This document shows positions 60,169-64,000 of a stretch of DNA of 64,000 bases, piece by piece. Numbering within the stretch: position 1 is the stretch's first letter; the number at the start of each line of letters is the position of its first letter. Where the stretch lies: NCBI RefSeq assembly GCF_949628265.1, contig NC_088790.1:24742545-24806544 (forward strand), written 5' to 3'. A program made the translations under genes and the position numbers. The notes under the pieces are model-generated. The model made no database searches. It saw nothing but the letters and a program-made list of their open reading frames with translations, and was not told the origin of the DNA. The stretch comes from Cloeon dipterum (taxonomy: Eukaryota > Arthropoda > Insecta > Ephemeroptera > Baetidae).

Positions 60169-60416
60169 ATGCGTAGTGCGGTGCTGGTGCAGGTGGTGGT
60201 GTTGGTGGCCGTGGCGGTGGTCGTCTGTGAGGGGCAACAGCGGCCACTCGGAGACAACGGGCCGCTGGGTTCGGCGCTGCTGCAGCGACACGCCAAGGTG
60301 GCACGCACCATCAGGGGCTTCAAGAACATGGCCCTCTCGACGGCCAGGGGCTTCGGCAAGCGCGCGCCGCCCAATGCCGACTACGCCCCGGCCCCGCAGC
60401 AGCAGCAACAGCAAGA
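60169..60416 (+). CDS. AT: Allatotropin neuropeptide precursor (N-terminal exon, 3' part missing)
   Basis: The exon starts at an acceptor (60166) and ends at the donor GA/GTGAGT after 60416, giving 82 codons plus two bases. A signal peptide (MRSAVLVQVVVLVAVAVVVC, cut near residues 20-22) leads a short spacer. The peptide GFKNMALSTARGF (residues 50-62) follows after TIR, with Gly63 as amide donor and Lys64-Arg65 as processing site. The TARGF-amide end defines allatotropins. The locust peptide differs at one position (V for M at the fifth residue, from memory). Allatotropins stimulate juvenile-hormone synthesis, gut and heart muscle, acting through an orexin-like GPCR. Behind KR comes a Pro/Gln-rich stretch with a CAG/CAA run. 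The remaining C-terminal exon was not found and probably lies beyond the window. Confidence 0.93.
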
Positions 60417-62857
60417 GTGAGTTTCAAAATGATTTTTTACAATTGTTTTAACCCTTAACAATCCCCTAAATCAACCCTTGAAGCATTTTTGTGCCTTTGC
60501 GGTCTTTTGTTTAGAGAAATTTGTAACATTTCTTCGCCTTAAATTTGTATCATGCATGAAAATTCAACCATCCTCCTCTTTCAACCCTAATTCATCCCCT
60601 TAAAACCAACCCTCAGAATGAATTTCTTGTTTTCATTCATTTTCATCACGTTTATCCGATTTTCTTGATTATTTAAAACATTAAGCTGGTCACCTTGACT
60701 ATTTTATGGAACCATTTGATACTTTGAACCCATAACCACCCCCTAAATCAACCCTAAGGCATTTTTAGACCTTTTGGCTATGATAAGCGTTTGTTTGAAA
60801 TTATTGGCGTACGTTTAGAGAAAAATTTTGGATTAAAAAATCACGATATTCTTTCATAGGGGTGGTTTGAAAGGGTTTAATTAGGATTTTTCTAGTTTTA
60901 AAATGGAATTTCTCAAAAACCCAAGCAAACACAAGCTCACTTGTGCCCTGGATCTACTTTTATGAGGATTTCAAAAGATTTAATACTGTAAAAACACAAA
61001 CGACATCTAACATGAACCTTTTTAAAACTTTTGACCTTTTCGGTGTTGATTCAATCGGGTTTAAAGAGAAGAATCCAATGCATACCTACTTTTTAAAATT
61101 AGATCACGAGGAGAAGAGATAATACGACTCGCAACTTTCAAAATATCGCCCGTAAAAATTAAATTTAAATTCAAAAGCTCATCCTTGCCTTTAACTCTAT
61201 AATATTTATTGAAATTTTTACGATTCAGTGTCGATAATTTTATTTCCGTTGAAAATTAAATTAAAAACACAAAATTTTGGCTTCCGAAGCACGTAAAGCT
61301 TTAAACCAGTGAAAGAAGCCCCAGCTATTTATTCCATTCCTGGCCTCCTGGCAAAAAGCCTTTACTGATAATCGAGTTAAACATAAAAATTCGGCGGCGC
61401 GGCTGCTCTAATGAAATATTTCTTTTAAAACGAGGAACGAATTGAATCCACGCGCGCGTACGTCCGATAAGAAAATTCGGCGCCGTGAAAGGCGGCGCCG
61501 CGCGCGCTCGCAAATTAGGTTTGGCGTGGCAGGCGCGACGCTCGTTTTTATTTGTCTTGGGCCGCCGGCCTTTTTCTCCTCGGCTGACAAAGAGCGCCGA
61601 GGCAATTTCCACCCCCCTTCCTTAATTGACTCCGCGCGCGGTGACGGCGAAAACACCTTTTCTAATTACGATTTTGAATTTCCGCAAAACCCTTTTTTGC
61701 TCTCCACTTGGGGAAACAATAAGAGCTTTTCTCGTCAGCAAAACAAAAAGCAGTCCGATCGTGTCATTTTCGCTGTTAATTAACAAGGCCTGGGCAGGGG
61801 AGGGGGAAACTTGACATTTAAACGGCCTAGTTGCTGCTTCTGTGGTGCGTTGGTAATTTTCGTAGAGCGAGATTGTTACTTGAGAACGACGGATCTCCAC
61901 GCTTGACTTGTATCTCATTGAAATTTTTGTCTCAAGGAATTCTAATAAATTAAAACAGAATTATTTAAGGCTTTGATAAAGTAACTCTTATTTCTGTGTG
62001 GTGATACAAGCTATTAATAATAAGCCTGCATGGGTAAGTTTATTTAATTTTTATTCAACTTTATACAATATTTTAAGAAAAATACAATTCAAGCAGTGAA
62101 ATAAAATAAAGAAAATAAATTAATAAATTCATAAAAATGTATTTAAATAATTTTTTAATGCAGGAAATTTTAAAAATGCTTGCTTTTCGCATTATAATAC
62201 TTTTTAATGTTGTAAAAGTTAATTAAATAAACTGCCAAAACAAATATTAGTTAACTGTTGTTGCAAACCAAATCATTTTACAGCAAATACGTTGTAATTT
62301 ATCTGAGATTCTGAAATTGCAGCAAAATTAGTTCCCCCGCAATCAGTCAACCCTTACAAATTACAAACTTCAAACCAAGTTAGCAAATTTCAAACCTAGA
62401 AAGTTGCGTCGCGAATTTCACTCGAGCGATGCTGAAGCGAAATAAAGTAGAGCGAGTGCTGGAAGTAATGAAATGCTTCGTCTCTTTCCGACAAGGCGAG
62501 GAGGAAAATAATGCGCCTGCAGGTATTGTTTGTTTCGCAACTCAGGATGCGTGCTCAGTAGGTGCTTCCCGCGCGGAGTAAGCAATTGTAATTGGACACG
62601 ATTTACGTACGACAAACATTTCCCGATTGAAATAACTTTATATTTGCTACCCCATTTCGTCATAAAAGATACTGTTACAACACCTCCCACATTTCGTATT
62701 AATTGAATGTAAAATCTATCTGGCTCTTTATAGTGTCTATTTAATAAAAGATTATAGGAACTAAATTGTTTACTTTCCTTTAAATTTGTTCCAAATTGAA
62801 GGCAAATGACTAGATACAGAAATTTTCTTAATTATACATACCTGGATTTAAAATGGA
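60417..62857. other. Allatotropin intron or downstream DNA
   Basis: AT-rich, with a GC-rich CpG block at about 61440-61640. A diverged direct repeat (CCCTAAATCAACCCT and following bases) occurs at 60464-60510 and 60740-60786. No second allatotropin exon could be recognised. Confidence 0.45.
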
Positions 62858-63300
62858 TTAAAGAGGAATGATACTGGAAAAGCCTGGAAAATGCTTGTTG
62901 CCAATGCATAAACTCATCCCTTAGGATTCAGTTAAAGCCTAAATTGTCCTAAGAAGCGCTGTAATTTTTTGAGAAAATTGGCTGGAAAGTTACCGTGCTT
63001 TTCAAATGGTAAAGGCGGTCTCCTTACTTGAAATGCGATATAATTTCAAAACCAAGAGTTTCCCCAATAAGTGGCATACACCGTTGGACAGATTTCGACG
63101 AGAGGAATCGGAATGTGCCAAGAAAATATGTTCAAGCACTGTAAATTTTGGAGAAAATTGGCAAAATTTGAATTTTTACTGTAGGAAGGTCATTTTTTTA
63201 TTATTGCAAATTGTTGAACAAATTGTTTATCGGTCAATTGTTTAAGGCATCTAACAATTTAAATAATTTTCAATTGTTGCCCAGTATCATTCCACTTTAA
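62858..63300 (+). mobile_element. TTAA-flanked inverted-repeat element (family A), copy 3
   Basis: TTAA lies at both ends (62858-62861 and 63297-63300). The terminal repeats are AGAGGAATGATACTGG and CCAGTATCATTCCACT. The unit is 443 bases and is the best-preserved copy together with 56919-57359. It is joined at its right end to copy 4 in opposite orientation. Confidence 0.88.
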
Positions 63301-63713
63301 TACGGGGCAAAAATTAAAAATAATTTTAATTGTTGGATGAAATATTAAGCAATTGTTTGATAAAGAATTTGTTCTACGATTTGCAACAATCAAAAAATGA
63401 CCTTGTGATAGTACTATCACAAGGTTTTCTCCAAAATTTACAGCCCCTTGACCATATTTTCTCGGCAGATTTCGGTTCCTCTCGTCGAAATCTGTCCAAC
63501 AGCGTATGAAACCTTTTAGGGAAACTCTTTGTTTTGAAATAAAATCAGATTTCAAGTAGGAAGACAGTCCTAACCATTTGAAAAGCATGCTAACTTTGCA
63601 GCAGCTACTGTTCTAAAAAATTTACAGTACTAGTTAGGTCAATTTTGGCTTCAAATGAATCCTAAGGGTACAGTTCATGCATCAGGATTTTGCAGTATCA
63701 AAATCCTCTTCAA
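63297..63713 (-). mobile_element. TTAA-flanked inverted-repeat element (family A), copy 4, joined head to head
   Basis: It starts from the TTAA shared with copy 3, lacks the first terminal repeat, then follows the family sequence in reverse orientation to CAGTATCAAAATCCTCTTCAA at about 63713. Relative to the other copies it carries a 26-base perfect palindrome replacing the segment after ATGACCTT. Confidence 0.75.
63400..63425. repeat. Perfect 26-bp palindrome inside copy 4
   Basis: The half-site ACCTTGTGATAGT is followed directly by its reverse complement with no spacer. In the sister copies this place reads ATGACCTTCCTACA, so the palindrome arose in this copy. Confidence 0.9.
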
Positions 63714-64000
63714 ATAAATTTTGCATTTTTCGAACCGCGAATGACGGAAAATTTAATTGCAAATTATTTATTTTAAATATCTACAAAACTCGATCCAACG
63801 CATGACATTATTTGATGATTTGGCATTATAGCCTAATGTAGAAGGTCAAATCCACGACCTCATTGATGAATTTCGTCGCAACGACCATTTAGCTCCACGC
63901 GTTTCTTCCGGTTCGCCGGTGATGAAAAGCACGAGCCAATCTGGTTAATGCGTGCGGGCAGCTATTTATTTGCTCGGCCGCTAAAAGCTTGATTAGAACG
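63714..64000. other. Window end, noncoding
   Basis: No exon, repeat or RNA gene is recognised. Confidence 0.5.

Overview
The window is nuclear DNA from an insect. The genes have introns with GT-AG borders and GC-rich exons set in AT-rich introns and spacers. The marker genes are an allatotropin neuropeptide precursor, an NR2E orphan nuclear receptor, a cindr/CD2AP adaptor, an SLC18 (VMAT-like) transporter, an SLC5 sodium symporter, Rpp20 and TMEM203. The allatotropin peptide GFKNMALSTARGF-amide resembles the locust type more than the moth type, and Drosophila lacks this peptide, so a non-drosophilid, perhaps hemimetabolous, insect is likely. I cannot name the species. Exon borders were set by hand from splice consensus and reading phase. 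For six multi-exon genes the joined phases close exactly; one gene (SLC18) is off by one base at one junction.

Layout: 1966-5943 (+) is the 3' part of a secreted, cysteine-rich, probably GPI-anchored protein. 9191-14051 (+) is a 13-exon SLC5 sodium/solute symporter. 15213-18956 (+) is an atypical SLC18 vesicular-type transporter. 20240-23450 (+) encodes a secreted 806-residue protein built of Arg/Glu/Asp/Ser repeats that I do not recognise. 23954-28250 (-) is the three-SH3 adaptor cindr. 28870-30062 (-) holds Rpp20 followed by TMEM203, whose start codon overlaps the Rpp20 stop codon (ATGA), an apparent dicistronic transcript. 37734-42524 (+) is an NR2E nuclear receptor with a probable noncoding first exon near 32.6 kb. 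From 42.5 to 64 kb the only coding exon seen is the allatotropin exon at 60169-60416 (+), with a TATA-type promoter and first exon at 50149-50233 that probably belongs to it.

The genes do not form a pathway. Rpp20/TMEM203 and cindr are housekeeping or cell-biology genes. The receptor and allatotropin sit in long gene-poor stretches with scattered GC-rich islands, as expected for regulated neural or developmental genes.

Mobile DNA: there are at least two families of short nonautonomous inverted-repeat elements. One is flanked by TTAA (piggyBac-like), with four copies, two of them fused head to head into an ~855 bp hairpin. The other is a near-palindromic element with two copies. There is also a 40-nt hairpin-like element present four times without gaps, a further dispersed repeat, and several perfect inverted repeats. 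No transposase, reverse transcriptase, rRNA, tRNA or CRISPR was seen.
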